From Euryodendron excelsum (taxonomy: Eukaryota > Streptophyta > Magnoliopsida > Ericales > Pentaphylacaceae), in the NCBI GenBank assembly GCA_033060915.1, contig CM065383.1:9922501-9986500 (forward strand): 64,000 bases of DNA. The letters run 5' to 3'. The notes below the pieces were generated by a model, which made no database searches, was not told where the DNA came from, and saw nothing but the letters and a program-made list of their open reading frames with translations. Positions 1 to 12,157 of the stretch are shown piece after piece. Every line of letters begins with the position of its first letter. Within the stretch, counting starts at the first letter, position 1. Made by a program: the position numbers and the translations under genes.

Positions 1-818
1 TATGTTAAGTAATTAAAGGAACACAGAAGGACATTCCCCAGAAGAGAAGGCACAGAGTCCCATGCAATCATTTCTCTGAAGTTTGACATTTTGTCGTAAA
101 CAAAAAGGATTTGAAGGATGAACATTTCATTCCTGCATGCTATGTCCAAAAAGGAGTTCAGTTAATTACCCTGTGTATCTCTTCTTGTAATAAGTTAATG
201 TAACATAGTTTGATTGGGGCACTGGCAAGTTAAAAGTTGAAAGAGATGCTATTCATTTAAAAGATTCTTCTAGACTACATAAGAAATGCATGAAACACTA
301 ATAGGACAAATTGGGAGATGGGTGAAGAATGATGCCCAAGAGATGCCACAGAGGCCAAGTGTGACCATTTTTGTAGTCTTAGACCAATCATCTACAGGCG
401 AGGAAGGGGAGGGTTCATGATAGGACCAGGAAGATAGTATTCGGGTGAAGTGATTAAACTGCAGCAATTGTAATCAAGAGAGGGAAGCTCATGTAGTTTT
501 AGTGATGCTTAACGGGGATAAAGTACTTTACCCTTATGATATATGGTTACAAGTTGAGGGTGCTTCAAGCACAAAGGAAAGATCAAACAAGATAAGGGTA
601 AGGATAATGAGAAAAGATACTAGAAAATATTACATAACAAAATTTTGGGCTGGATATAGAAGGATAAGAAAATGATTTATCTAGTCGACCTCATTTGAAA
701 GTGGGTGTCTGTTGTGGTGCATGTTGATGTCATTGTTCTATAGTGAGTTATGTAATCTTATTCGATAGTATTGGAAAAGTGCCAATTTTTTTTAATAGTC
801 TTGTTCCCAATTCTTCAG
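1..818 (+). other. Intron (3' part) of the Ca2+-ATPase gene
   Basis: No coding exon is recognisable here. The stretch ends in a pyrimidine-rich tract and CAG acceptor (816-818) directly before the first recognised Ca2+-ATPase exon, so it is best read as intron, possibly with further exons lying left of the window. The short reading frames in it match nothing I recognise. Confidence 0.5.
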
Positions 819-2026
819 GTAGCTAAAGAGAGTGCTGATGTCATAATTCTGGATGACAATTTCTCCACAATTGTGACTGTGGCCAAATGGGGGCGCTCAG
901 TTTACACAAATATTCAAAAATTTGTACAGTTCCAGCTGACTGTTAACGTAGTTGCACTAATTGTTAACTTCACTTCAGCTTGTCTAACAGGTAAGAAAAC
1001 CCACATCTTTGGCTTTCTTCAACTTCCCTTCAGACTTATGATTGCTTTTCTGTTAAAGATATGTAGAAAGAAAAAAAGAACAGCAACTATGTTTTTTCAC
1101 ATATGCTTACACTTTCACATCAAACTGTGCTTTAGGGAGCGCTCCTCTCACTGCTGTTCAGCTCTTGTGGGTGAACATGATTATGGACACGTTAGGAGCA
1201 CTTGCACTAGCAACTGAGCCTCCTAATGATGAGTTAATGAAGCGATTACCAGTTGGAAGGAGAGGAAATTTTATCAGTAATGTTATGTGGAGGAATATCT
1301 TAGGGCAATCTCTGTATCAGTTCGTGGTAATATGGTTTCTTCAGGCAAAAGGGAAAGCACTATTTGGCCTTCATGGCAGCGATTCGGATCTGGTCCTTAA
1401 CACAATTATTTTCAACACATTTGTCTTCTGTCAGGTAACTTCACAAAAAAATCTTTGTATACCATGTTACAAGAGGAATTATATATGTGATAAAATATTG
1501 TTGAAATATTAGATGATGGCAAATATACATGCTGTTTGATATTTAGGTTCTCTTGTTTGAATGAGAAGTTGACACAGTGCCCTATTCAAATCTCACAACT
1601 AGATTGTGCACGCATGACTTATGCAAATGAACAGTTGCCTGGATGGAAATGATGTATGCTGATAAATGAATTATTTTTGGTCTCAACTTAGTTTCCACAT
1701 AGAAGCTTCAATGAAAAATCCATTTCCAAACTTAATATCGACAGCAGACTAACACAAGGCATTCTGATCTTATTCTGCAGGTATTTAATGAAATAAGCTC
1801 CAGAGAGATGGAGAAAATAGATGTTCTAGAAGGCATACTGGACAACTACGTTTTTGTGGTCGTTCTCGGTTGCACTGCCTTTTTCCAGATCATAATCATC
1901 GAGTGCCTGGGCGCATTTGCAAATACAACACCCCTCACTTTTGCTCAATGGTTCTTTAGCATATTTGTCGGATCCTTAGGCATGCCAATTGCAGCGGGCT
2001 TAAAGATGATCCCTGTGGATACATGA
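819..2026 (+). CDS. Autoinhibited Ca2+-ATPase, ACA1/ACA2 type, C-terminal exons (5' partial)
   Basis: P-type (P2B) Ca2+ pump that exports Ca2+ from the cytosol into an organelle or out of the cell, using ATP. Exons: 819-990, 1136-1434, 1781-2026 (717 nt, 238 residues plus TGA). All introns are GT-AG and phases match (0 in, 1, then 0). The first exon opens with [19 protein letters not shown], the end of the cytosolic P domain with its hinge, and leads into the M5 span ([16 protein letters not shown]). The second holds [20 protein letters not shown], the M6 region with the conserved N and D of the Ca2+ site. The third carries the last spans and ends [15 protein letters not shown]. The short C-terminus without a calmodulin-binding tail fits P2B plant pumps, whose autoinhibitory domain is N-terminal; that end lies outside the window. 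The ACA1/2 subgroup is judged from the C-terminal wording, from memory. It converges with the CAP-G2 gene. Confidence 0.93.
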
Positions 2027-3234
2027 CTCAGAAATGCTGCCTCTAAGCTCCCTATTCTTGCAACGGTTTCTTTTCTGAAGTGATGGATGCTGTTGGACAG
2101 GAAGTATGTGCCATCACTCTGACTAGAAGACTGAAAGATGAGATGACAATTTGGAATATTCCTTACACCATTTTTGTTTGTTTTGTGAGATTCCGAATTT
2201 CCTTTTTATTTTCTTTAGTTTTATTGGCAACCCGGAGGAGCGTAACCCAATTTGAGGCTGAGGAAGCTGCAAAATGTAATCAATTTTTCTTTATATTCAA
2301 GAATCTTCTGGTTAAACTCAAGAGGGCGAGGGCAAGATTTCTCAGTATTTTCTGAAGTTCAACTTGTTCTTAATTCCATTTGCTTACTGGCATGCAATGA
2401 TTTTGTTATGTAGTGAAGTCATGTTTTCTCATGCAATTCTTTGGTAATTTTGCAATTTTATGTTGGAATATGGCATTTAGTAGGGAACAAAGGCAAAATA
2501 TTGATTCTGGGCAGCACTATCCATTAACAATGCTAGACCCCGTGAGACTTCTTGGAAGAGGGTGTGGGGAGACAAACCTACTTCCTGTGTTTGGGTTTCT
2601 TAAATTTAAGATGGGATCCATTCATTTGGCTTAGATTTTCTTAGAATTCCCGTGTTAGATTTGTATATAAATGCACTAATGATGACACTTACAATTAAGT
2701 TGGTTTGTTGAAGATGTGAAGACAACACGAAAGCTTGATACAAGAAACCGAGAGAGAGAGAGAGAGAGAGAGAGGTTGTGTCGACAATGGCAGGTGAACC
2801 AGTTGCTAGCATAGAGTGATAGAAGCACATTGAATTGAAAGGACCAGAAAGGTGGACTAGACATACAAATCTAATTTCTGGCTTTATTCACTCACAATAA
2901 CTGTCCTCTGACTAGAGAAAACTCGTATTTGTAGATTTTAATAAACTGAGCTTTACAATTGCATCAAGCTACTATCCCTAGCAGCTAGTAGTGAATGATT
3001 GTCAAACATGTTCTGTTTAAGGAAATTTCTGACCTTCTCCATGAGTCCCATCTTAAGTCTTCAATTTTCCTTAAAACAATCCATTAAACCTCCTCAACAG
3101 TAGATGAGATTGTCCATTCCATAGCCCAGTAATTAATCATGAGGCATTTTGTTCACAGTGGGAAGCATCTTCCCCTGTGCACTTCAACCATTAACTTCTC
3201 TATTTTAACTTTCAGATTATGACAAAATCTCCAT
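2027..3234. other. Convergent intergenic region with 3' UTRs
   Basis: The spacer lies between the stop codons of the Ca2+-ATPase (+) and CAP-G2 (-), so both 3' UTRs must lie in it. I see no coding exon. It contains a GA microsatellite at 2750-2774. Confidence 0.6.
2750..2774. repeat. GA microsatellite
   Basis: About 12 perfect GA dinucleotides in the spacer between the two convergent genes. Confidence 0.9.
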
Positions 3235-6200
3235 CTATTCTTCCTCCATGGGATCCTTCTGAGGACCATAAATGTAACTCATCCAAACAGGTTCAAGCAA
3301 CATCATCGCACTCCGTAATATCTGCCTTCCATCCTCATTGCTGCTCAACTCCTCAGCCGCTCTTTCCATTTGGGGGTAAATGTCATGCAAAAATGCCAAC
3401 ATCAAGTTGAGCTCTCCCCATTCTCCATGTTCATGTCTGACCAATTTCACACAGATGAAGTGTATGAGTCCGAAAACCAGTTCAAAGTCCCTCCTTTCAA
3501 GCCCAACAGCTGTGCCACTCAAGAAAACCACCCCGACTGCATCTAATACAATAGTATTTCCTCTCAACAGTAGAACCACCATTTCCATAAGTTTCTTGAA
3601 GGTGGGAAATTCAACTGGTTCAGAAACTCTCTCACCCTCCTCATCTGAGGCAACTTCACTTAGTTCATGGAGTTCAATCTTTGCTAAAATTGAGGACCAT
3701 GATGGAAAGCTAGATTTACCACGATTGGATGCAGATTCAGATGCTCTCTCTTCTGCAGTCTGTTTTTGCATGTGCCTGGATCCCAATGCCAGAATCAAAT
3801 CAGGCAGCCATGGCTTCATTACAGCAACAAGACGTGCTGCATAACTGGAGCCCAAACACAATTCAGTTGAAACAATTAGATCAAGCAAACTATTAGCAAG
3901 GTTATCAGCTTCTGAGGGAAGTGGTGAAGCTTCATTGGCGTGTGCAAGGATTAAGTTCAGTAACTTGGCTGCATAGGTGAAGGAGCTCTTCAGACAGAGA
4001 AATGTTTCTTTCAAATCCTCCTCCTTAAACTGCAGCTTGTCACTGGAGTGTTGCCTTAAATTAGCCATAATGAGTTGTATGTATTCCAGTGTGAACTTCA
4101 AGCACCTTTCTTGACTGTGAGTAATAAGATCCATCGCAGTTGCATCAACAACGAACTTGAGAACTGCAGTTAGAATCTTTACTCTCGTTGATATCGTTTT
4201 CTGTTTAGCAAATTTGGATCCTACATGAAGGTGACAAATAAACTCAATTAAGTAACAAGCAAGAAACAACCAAAACTGGGATTGCACTTAAAAGGTAGAA
4301 ATTATATATAAACATCCATGCAGAAAGACATCAAAATTAGACTGGTAAAAACTACATGGGCCCATCATGGTGGACCCCAAAGGTGATTTGGGTTGAATAC
4401 AATCTCCTGGATCAGCATTGAATAACAAGAGAAGTAAAATATCATAATGAACTGTTCTGTGCATTCATAAATGGAGCGCTCTTGACATTACAATTCCAGC
4501 AATCTTTATCACCCAAAATCAAAAGATTTTCAGTAGTTCTATAGATTTATGTCATACTTGGAAAGTTGGAATTCCAGAGGGTGGCAATTGGACAACATGT
4601 CCTTCCACTAAGGAACACCTTGGGGGGGACAGGGGGTGGGTCATATTCCACACGATGAGAAACAAGATATGTATAACAACAACTCGTATGGACTTTGTTG
4701 TTATTTTAATGTAGCATGGCCTTCATGAGGATTTCTTTGAACACATGATAGGTAAAATAATATGATGATTGGAGTGTTTTTTGAAAAAAAAAAAAAACAT
4801 TATGAGATAGAGATTAAAAAATAAAATTTTTTGAAAGAAAGCAGAGAGATATAAGAGGAGAGAAGAAGAGATAGCAAGAGTCAAGACAGTCAAAGAGGAG
4901 TCAAGGATGAGAGAAATAATAAAGATATATGAAAGAGGAGATATGAGAGAAGAGGAAGAGATAAAGAGAAAAGAAGAGAGAGGAACTAAAAAAGAAAGAG
5001 AGAGAGGAGAAGAGAGCAGCCATGTGAGAACAGAAAGAGATAAGGATGAATAAGAGAAAGGGAGAGAGGGAGAGAAAACACAAAACGTAGCAATCAAATC
5101 TGAATTTATTTATATCTGGAAGACCAAATTAGTTGTAAAACTCTTCCTACCCAACATAAATCTCCATAGAGCTTAAATCCTATCACTGAAGCCAGTAAGA
5201 AGTCCTAAAAGAAAGAACATATGACAACTTAGAACACTCGAAAATACTAATAACTTCAAATTATTGATCAGTTAATCATCTTCTCGTGGGTCTCACATCA
5301 AAATGACTGCATCACATTTCAATTCTGAACCAGTACAGAAAAGAATTGTTTTTCAATAGCTATATCAAGTCCCCAAAAAAACTAGCAAAAGCTCTGGTAG
5401 GAGGAAGCAATTCTGTTTGAGCTCTACAATTGTTTTGATTTCAGGAGTAATCTCATCATATCAGCAAAGAAAGGGCTTACTTACACGGAGGAATTTTTCA
5501 TGAGAATGTGTTTAGTATTACCCCTCGATCATCACTTACCTCCATCACCAGAGCTAGACATGTCTATTTCAGATTCTCTCTTCTTTTGCCCACAGTGATA
5601 CGCTGTCTTGCTCCTATCCTGCTTAGGTTCTGAGGGTAGTTTTTCGGAATTTCCAGAGTCACTAACTCCAAATAGCTTGTTTGTGCAGTTGAATAGATGA
5701 TCCATTGTCTGATCCAACAATATTGGCTGAAAAAAAAAAACACAATAAAAAGGTGGCAAAGGATTAATCAATAAATGATACAGAGACATGACCTAGTGCA
5801 ACAATCATGATAGTGTCATTAACACAAAAAGTGATGAAAAGGCACCTCTTTTCAACTTTCAAGTTCAGAATGTTGAAAGATTTCAAGCTACACAACTCAC
5901 ATTAAGTTGGGGAACCCAGAATTGAAAGAACAACAATACAATTCCACAAGCAATGATATCATCCAGATATTGGATGAGTTTCACCTTACCACCAGACTAT
6001 TACAAGATTCATATGCTCCTAAAATGCAAAGTATTTGCTGAAAAAAATAGTTGATAAATAAATAATTTGTTAATAAAGGATCAAGTGCTCAACCAACTAA
6101 GATTTAAACATGCCTACCAATTCAGATGATTTAGTTAAAAAGAACAGATTAAAATCTAGCATTTGTAGAAAAGTTGGTAACTTTGTATTTTATGTGGCAT

Positions 6201-8676
6201 TAGATGTCTGTAAACAAGAATGCACTTGACACTTGACAATGGAAATTCCTTCTCCACTGAAGTGAGAACTGAGAGAAAATCGACTGCTTTAGATGCAAGA
6301 CAGATGTTCATTATCAATTCAAACATTTTACTCTCCTTTTTCTTTTTCTTTTTTTTTTTATATTACAACTAGTTAAAAAGAAAAGAAAACCTAGCTCAAA
6401 TGGAAAAGAAGGGAAAATGACTGCAATACAAGTAAGCAACAGTGAAACCACTAGTCTAGATTGCCACCGGCAAGTAAGTAAAGGAAACAAAATCAGAAAT
6501 TTGTGGAAGGGCTGATCAGGAGAAATAAGGGAGAAGCAACCAAGCACATGGATGCTTAATATGGGCATGAGAAATACTTCAGTATGCATTAAGCAACAGA
6601 AAATGTAAAAGGTATCATAGGAACAACACCTGTCAGAAAAACCTAGAAAGTCTTGACTAGTTGCTAAAATGGATGAAAAACCTAGATTCCATCTTAAACA
6701 TATAATTTTGCATTAATGCATGAAACAAATAAAATGGAAGATAAACTCATGCTGGCAGTCTTATGCATGTATAAAGTTAAATTGTATGAAATAACGTTTT
6801 CAGCAAAAGAGATCTGGGTGAAAGCATCACTTGCCTCCAAAGATGATCCTGCAGAATCAAGACAAGCCTTTTTCTTGGTTCCATGATTGCTTGTGCCATT
6901 TATGCATACATTTTGGAGAGACATATGCAGAGTAAGAGCCGTGTATGCCAAAATTGGAGATGTGTCCATATAATCACAATGCATGCACTGTAGAATGCTG
7001 ACTTCAGAAATGGCCTTTAAAGCAAAGAATGCAATTTCTAGAGTTTGAGACTCCAACATAGCTCTCCGTGTGTTTTCATCTATAAGCAAGTCCTTTATTT
7101 GCCACGCTATTCCTAAAGCAATTGAATAATCTTCTTCAAATATGGAAGTATCTGTACTGGAAGTCTTTTTCCCACTGACATTTTTCCATTTGGTTGAAAT
7201 TTTGATAGAGGACTTAATTTTCCTTCGCTTTGCAGAGGAAACATTGTGCCTTGCTATTTCTGTACCAAATTTGGCATGACATTTGTTAGCAGTTTTTTGC
7301 AAAATCCTTGTCAGAGTGTCAAACATCTCATCAAACCAATTGCATGACAGCATCATCTTGTGAGCTGACCTCACTTCAACTTGCCTTTCCATGCTTTCAG
7401 ATAAACCACAACAATTTGTGACCAAGGCCATGCATTCTTCAAAAAGACTGCCAATATCAGCGGGAGAGATGCTGGAAATGATGTCACAAACAGAAGATTG
7501 AGCACGTGTGGTAGCTGCAGCAACAAACAAGCATCTCAGCTTTTCACCAGACAACACCTCCTTAAGGGTACCCTTGTAAGATGCCTCACTCACTAGATTA
7601 TTGCAAAGGTAGGCAGAAGCAACAAGTAAGCCATCAATCTGATCTCCATCCAGCTTGTTAGGAGACAGAGCCAAATGGATGAAAACTTTCACGAGCTCCA
7701 TGAGAGACTGCAAAGGTGCCCCTTCTGATAGAGCAAATTCACAAAACCTTGCTCCAGCCATTGGAGACCTTTTGATAAGTGTGACACACCGATTGCATGC
7801 TTCCTCGACAGTTACCTTCAAGGGGAAGTATGATGGCATCAGAAGCTTAGTGATTTTCTGAGCAATGAGTGGTTGATCATTTGCTAGTGTTGACAGTAAT
7901 ACATACAAGCGCACAACCTGCAATTAACAGAGAAAAATTAATCACTTATGCGGAAGGTAGGCATCACAAATAGTTATTGATGATATGGGATTCAAAAATT
8001 TAATTTGCAAGAGTAGTCTGTACCTTATGAAACTGGAAAGTTCGAATATCCCTTAAAAGGAGAAGGAGATCTATAAGAGCAGCTCGTGTGGAAATGGCAG
8101 GATCCAGAATCAGATGCCCCAATCTAGGAAGAAGCACTTTAAGAATCTCATGAGATTGAGGATTGCCAAGCAAATATATAATACCATTCAATGTGGAAAC
8201 CCTGACCTCATTGGATGTATCATAAGTCATATCATCGAAAATTTTGGTGATTATCTTTGTGATGGTTGATGAAGGAATAATTTCCCAAAACAAATGAAGA
8301 ATGCGGCAAGAACCTTCTACTGCAACAACCCTCACATCTGGACAACCATCCATTAGCAATCTCTCCAATAAAAAGAACTGTTTATCAAGCAGTGTATCTT
8401 TGACCTCCTTCGTGCAATCAGGATCTTCAAGTGGGAACATGTCTAAAAGCAAATGCAATGCATTTTGACGGACATTTGAGTTCGCAACCTGCCAAAAGTT
8501 AGGCAGGAACTTTGAAAATTAACTTGATCAGATTGATTGAACCAATCAAGTAATTAACATGCTGAAATAGTAAAAAACAATTGAGTACCCTCTAGTCTGA
8601 TTAAAATTTTATTCTAGAGTTCCACCGAACCAAGAAAATAATAAATACATATGGGAGTTTTTTTTTTTTTTTTAAA

Positions 8677-8714
<38 letters not shown>

Positions 8715-10426
8715 GAGTATACTTTTACTGGCAACTTTACCACCCCTGACTAGATTCATTCTATCAAAGTGCATGCATAATGCATATTTGTAGAGGATGA
8801 TCAAGCAACCAGTTCAAACAAATACATATATTTTGAATCAGGACTTAGGAGTGCCACATACGTTTTATTCATCCTATCCATTCATTCTCAGGTACCTATA
8901 ATTCCAGGGATAGAAGCACAATGATGATAAACTAAATATTTTTCTACAATGTCTCACTAAAATGTATCCTCTGATATCAAGTGGGTTGTAGAAATCTTGA
9001 TAATTAATGACATGTTTTATGCCACTGAAACATTGACTCAGAAAAGAGCATGCCTCAAATCTGTTATCTTCTTCAACAATTATGAAATCATTTTTGTTGT
9101 GAACTCAAAATAAGTGGTTTCTCAGTTTGATAGGTAATGAAAGCAACCTTTTTTCTATCCTATGTCATCAAACATGTTGTAGTTTTGTGTGTGCCAGTGC
9201 GAAGCATGGGAATGCAAACAGGTGTGCAACTAAGCAAACAAAAATCATATACAAACAAACATCCGTAGCGGAAGATACCCTATTGAGCCGTACAATTCGA
9301 GTATACTGTCTAGGCAATAAATGTAGTAAGAAATCTTGCAAACCTGTAGTGACCGAAATATCACAGGCTCAGCAAGGCGAAAGAGGAGTTTCTCAACGGC
9401 ATCTGTGGTTCGATGGCTAATAAATCCTGCCAAAACCCTCCTTATTGAGGCAGAAAATGAAGCAGAACTAGCATGTATTGCACCCTCAATTAAGACCTGC
9501 AAAAACCCATTCTCAATTTCATCCCGCAATAGCCCTTCCACAACCTTCCAAGCCCGGAACACTATATCCGCATATGCCTCCAACATTGATTTCCGGCCAA
9601 ATGGAATCTGTGACCGAATCATGGCCAACGCTTCCTTCAGCAGCTGCCCACTCAACCCAAACATAAACGCAATAAACTTCCTCCCATCCTCCGTCTTCAG
9701 ATACAACGGCGAGATCAAACAGCGTATCAGTAAAAGCTTCAAGTCCTCAATGCTCTCATCCTCAAAATCAAACAAAATAAACGCCTCGCGAAGCATGTAC
9801 ACCCTATGCACATCCACCTTCTTCTTCAATGTCAGGGACCTTGAGAGCAAAAAAGGCAACGACTGGGAAATTAGTGTTTCTCTCCCCGGCAACTCCTCCT
9901 TCCACCACTCCTCACACAGATTCGCAATCTCCGACAACAAGACCGAATCCGACTCGAAAAGAATCAAATTGTCGTGCAATTCTCGAACCGCCGGCAACAA
10001 ATCGTGGGGTGAAAACGCCTTCTTCGGATGCGAAACACACAGAAGCGCCACATAAGTGTAAATCTGAAGCTTCTGAATCACGCATTGGCCGTCATTGACA
10101 AGTTTAGCTTCGCCATGGTTCGCAGCTGAATCGTCTCTGTTCTTCGCGTGTCGCGAAGATCTTCGGAGCCGCTTCGTTGGCGGTGACTGCGGAGACTTGG
10201 CGGGGTCGGCATTGGTCGGTTGGGACAATTGTTTGAAGCGAGTAATGGATTGAGAAATGGATCGATGGAGAGAGAGAGGGAGTGAAGAAGAGAGTTCAGA
10301 GGAAGGAGTGAGGTTGTGAATTAGGGTTTTGAGTGAGGGCTTTGCGGATTTTAACCCTAATTTCGTTGCAGATGATAGGAATTCTTCGGCGGAGGTTTGG
10401 AGCGACGATCGAAGTCTCTTCTCCAT
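3235..10426 (-). CDS. CAP-G2: Condensin-2 complex subunit G2 (CAP-G2)
   Basis: HEAT-repeat subunit of condensin II, which helps compact chromosomes and keep chromatin organised in the nucleus. Exons in coding order: 10426-9344, 8488-8024, 7917-6835, 5726-5540, 4220-3235. They sum to 3,804 nt, giving 1,267 residues plus stop. Introns 1, 2 and 4 are GT-AG; intron 3 reads GAG|GCAAGT at its donor, a GC-AG intron. The exon 1-2 junction joins VIFRSLQ to VANSNVRQNALHLLLDMFP, a conserved CAP-G2 segment. Exon 1 carries a basic stretch (KRLRRSSRHAKN) typical of a nuclear signal; exon 3 carries another (SSAKRRKIKSS). Helical HEAT-like repeats fill exons 2 and 3. I chose the MEKRL start: the in-frame ATG 14 codons earlier overlaps a TATA box. 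It is the Arabidopsis HEB1 family. The product is clear; exact ends of exon 3 depend on the GC donor. Confidence 0.93.
4221..5539 (-). other. Intron 4 of CAP-G2 with polypurine tract
   Basis: A GT-AG intron of 1,319 bp. Its plus strand is strongly purine-rich (mainly A and G) from about 4840 to 5090, so the transcript strand there is pyrimidine-rich. No other gene is seen. Confidence 0.8.
5727..6834 (-). other. Intron 3 of CAP-G2, probable GC-AG intron
   Basis: On the coding strand the donor reads TTGGAG|GCAAGTGATG and the acceptor is a T-run followed by CAG before CCAATATTG. A GC donor keeps phase 0 and joins SSLE to PILLDQTMDHLF. No GT donor nearby gives the same frame with a comparable consensus. 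Confidence 0.75.
8489..9343 (-). other. Intron 1 of CAP-G2 with poly(G) and poly(T)
   Basis: A GT-AG intron of 855 bp between the large first exon and the VANSNVRQNA exon. On the plus strand it holds T16 (8658-8673), AAA, then G37 (8677-8713). No gene is seen inside it. Confidence 0.85.
8677..8713. repeat. Poly(G) run of 37
   Basis: Thirty-seven consecutive G on the plus strand, preceded by T16 and AAA and followed by AGAG. On the CAP-G2 transcript strand it is poly(C). Its exact length is the least reliable part of the window, because such runs are error-prone in assembly. Confidence 0.85.
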
Positions 10427-10466
10427 TACAGAACTAATTTGCTCATTCGTATACACACACATGTAC

Positions 10467-10473
10467 ATTTATA
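10467..10473 (-). promoter_or_regulatory. TATA box of CAP-G2
   Basis: TATAAAT on the minus strand, 41 nt upstream of the chosen ATG. It overlaps the upstream in-frame ATG (10468), which therefore is unlikely to be in the mRNA and supports the downstream start. Confidence 0.5.
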
Positions 10474-10660
10474 GTCGTTGGCGTGGGTAACATTACGGGT
10501 AGTTGAATATTTTTTGTATGACAGACAAGTGACATATCTAGGTAGGGTTGAGAATGGACGGGGAATCTACGTGACCCAGTCAAGTTGACTATGATTCGAC
10601 TGTCATCTTCGTAACATACGGAACCTGTAACCTTAAATATTTTAAATTTGAAACCCGTCC

Positions 10661-10668
10661 TTTCGCGC
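10661..10668 (+). promoter_or_regulatory. E2F-like site upstream of CAP-G2
   Basis: TTTCGCGC, an exact match to the plant E2F consensus TTTSSCGC, about 235 bp upstream of the CAP-G2 ATG. E2F sites are typical of S-phase genes; occupancy is inferred, not shown. Confidence 0.5.
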
Positions 10669-11804
10669 TTGGTTGCGATTTCGGAACGAGTAATTATATG
10701 ATACCAGCGGATTTATGGTTTTACCATGAGCTCTGCCCTTTCCAGAAACTTGTGAGCTTACGTGTATGGCTTAAGCTCTAAAAAGAGGGCACCTGATAAG
10801 ATTGGAGAAAATTTTTAGTGGAATGGCAGCACCCAACTTTTTACATCACCGTAATTATAGTATCCGTGATTAGTTAGTAATTTTGAATTTATTAAGAAAA
10901 ATGAAATTGCCTTTTATTATTTTATGTATTTGTATATATTGTTTTTAATTTTTAATTTTTAATTTTTTAGTACAAAAAATAGATAAGTAGATAGGTTATT
11001 TTATATATCCATCCATTAGAGAGTGTTGCTTTTTAGTACTATACAATCATCTGTAAAAGACCTTACGACATCTACGTTAAGCTAAATCTTAAGCCTCATC
11101 CTGTGTTTGAACGCAGAAAAATAGGTTTAGCCTCACTGAATAACTATGGAGATTTAGAAAATTTAAGTTCTTACCCACTAAATCAACTACTTAGTGATAT
11201 TATTTTTATGGGTTTAAATTGTTTTGCTAATATATGTACATTACCTTCTCATTTTCCTAATTCAACAAGAAAAGAAAGAAATTTATCTTTTTTTACTTCA
11301 TTTTCTTTTTTCGTATTTTTTTTCCCTTTCTTTCCACAATTTAATATTCAAACATTGCATTAATGTAAAGTTGATCGCTTTTAGGTTGTTGCTACCAAAC
11401 TACTCAACATTTATATAACATATTCGACAATACAAAACCTTATTAGAAAAGAAAATGAAACATATAAGTTTATAGGAAAAACACTATTGTAGTTTAAGTT
11501 CATGCTAGAGATTCATTCCAAGTCATCGTAGAGATGCACCTCAAGCTTTTAAACTTCATTAAGTTATGAAATTGGGGCTTCAGCTTAGCATGATAAGCTA
11601 ATAATATACCTGAAAAAAAATAATAATAATAAGAGAGCAAGCAACTCGAGCATGGATTGGAGCCATGTAAAAGCTTATTCTGATTGTCAAGAGATAAACA
11701 AGCTTCATATTAAAATTCATTAATTTTTTTTATTCAAACTTGATTAAGCTGTCACTAGACCTTGCTCAGCTTATCTATGGAAAACGAAGGCTCCATTGAG
11801 GGAA

Positions 11805-12052
11805 GATAGTTCATTGGTTAGATAGTATTGAGTACTCAATAATAATTCTTATCAAATGATGACACGCAGTATGTGAATATATTAATAATTTAAATTTATA
11901 GTATAATGGAGAGACTTTTAAAGGAGCTTAGGAAAAAAGTCTAGTGGTTAAATAGCACTGAGTGCTTGATAGTAATTTTTATCAAATGATGATACATGAT
12001 GTGTGAATATATCAGCAATCTGAATTTATGATGTAGTGAATAGACTTTTAAG
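11805..12052. repeat. Diverged tandem duplication, 130-bp period
   Basis: Two copies at about 11805-11922 and 11935-12052 share blocks such as TTATCAAATGATGA and AGACTTTTAA at a constant 130-bp offset. The core TAGTGGTTAAATAGCACTGAG faintly recalls a tRNA A box, so a SINE origin is possible but unproven. Confidence 0.7.
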
Positions 12053-12157
12053 TAAACATTCTATCAAGGTGATTGATTTTGGAGGCCTTGTTTGGCTGCA
12101 AATGCATTAGTGTTTGTGTGGGTTCATGATAATTTACCAATGGCTCTACCAATCTTT

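Noticed and set aside
9336..10055. 239-codon open frame on the plus strand
   Set aside because: It lies wholly antisense to CAP-G2 exon 1, whose protein is clearly conserved. The composition is what a reverse frame of that exon would give.
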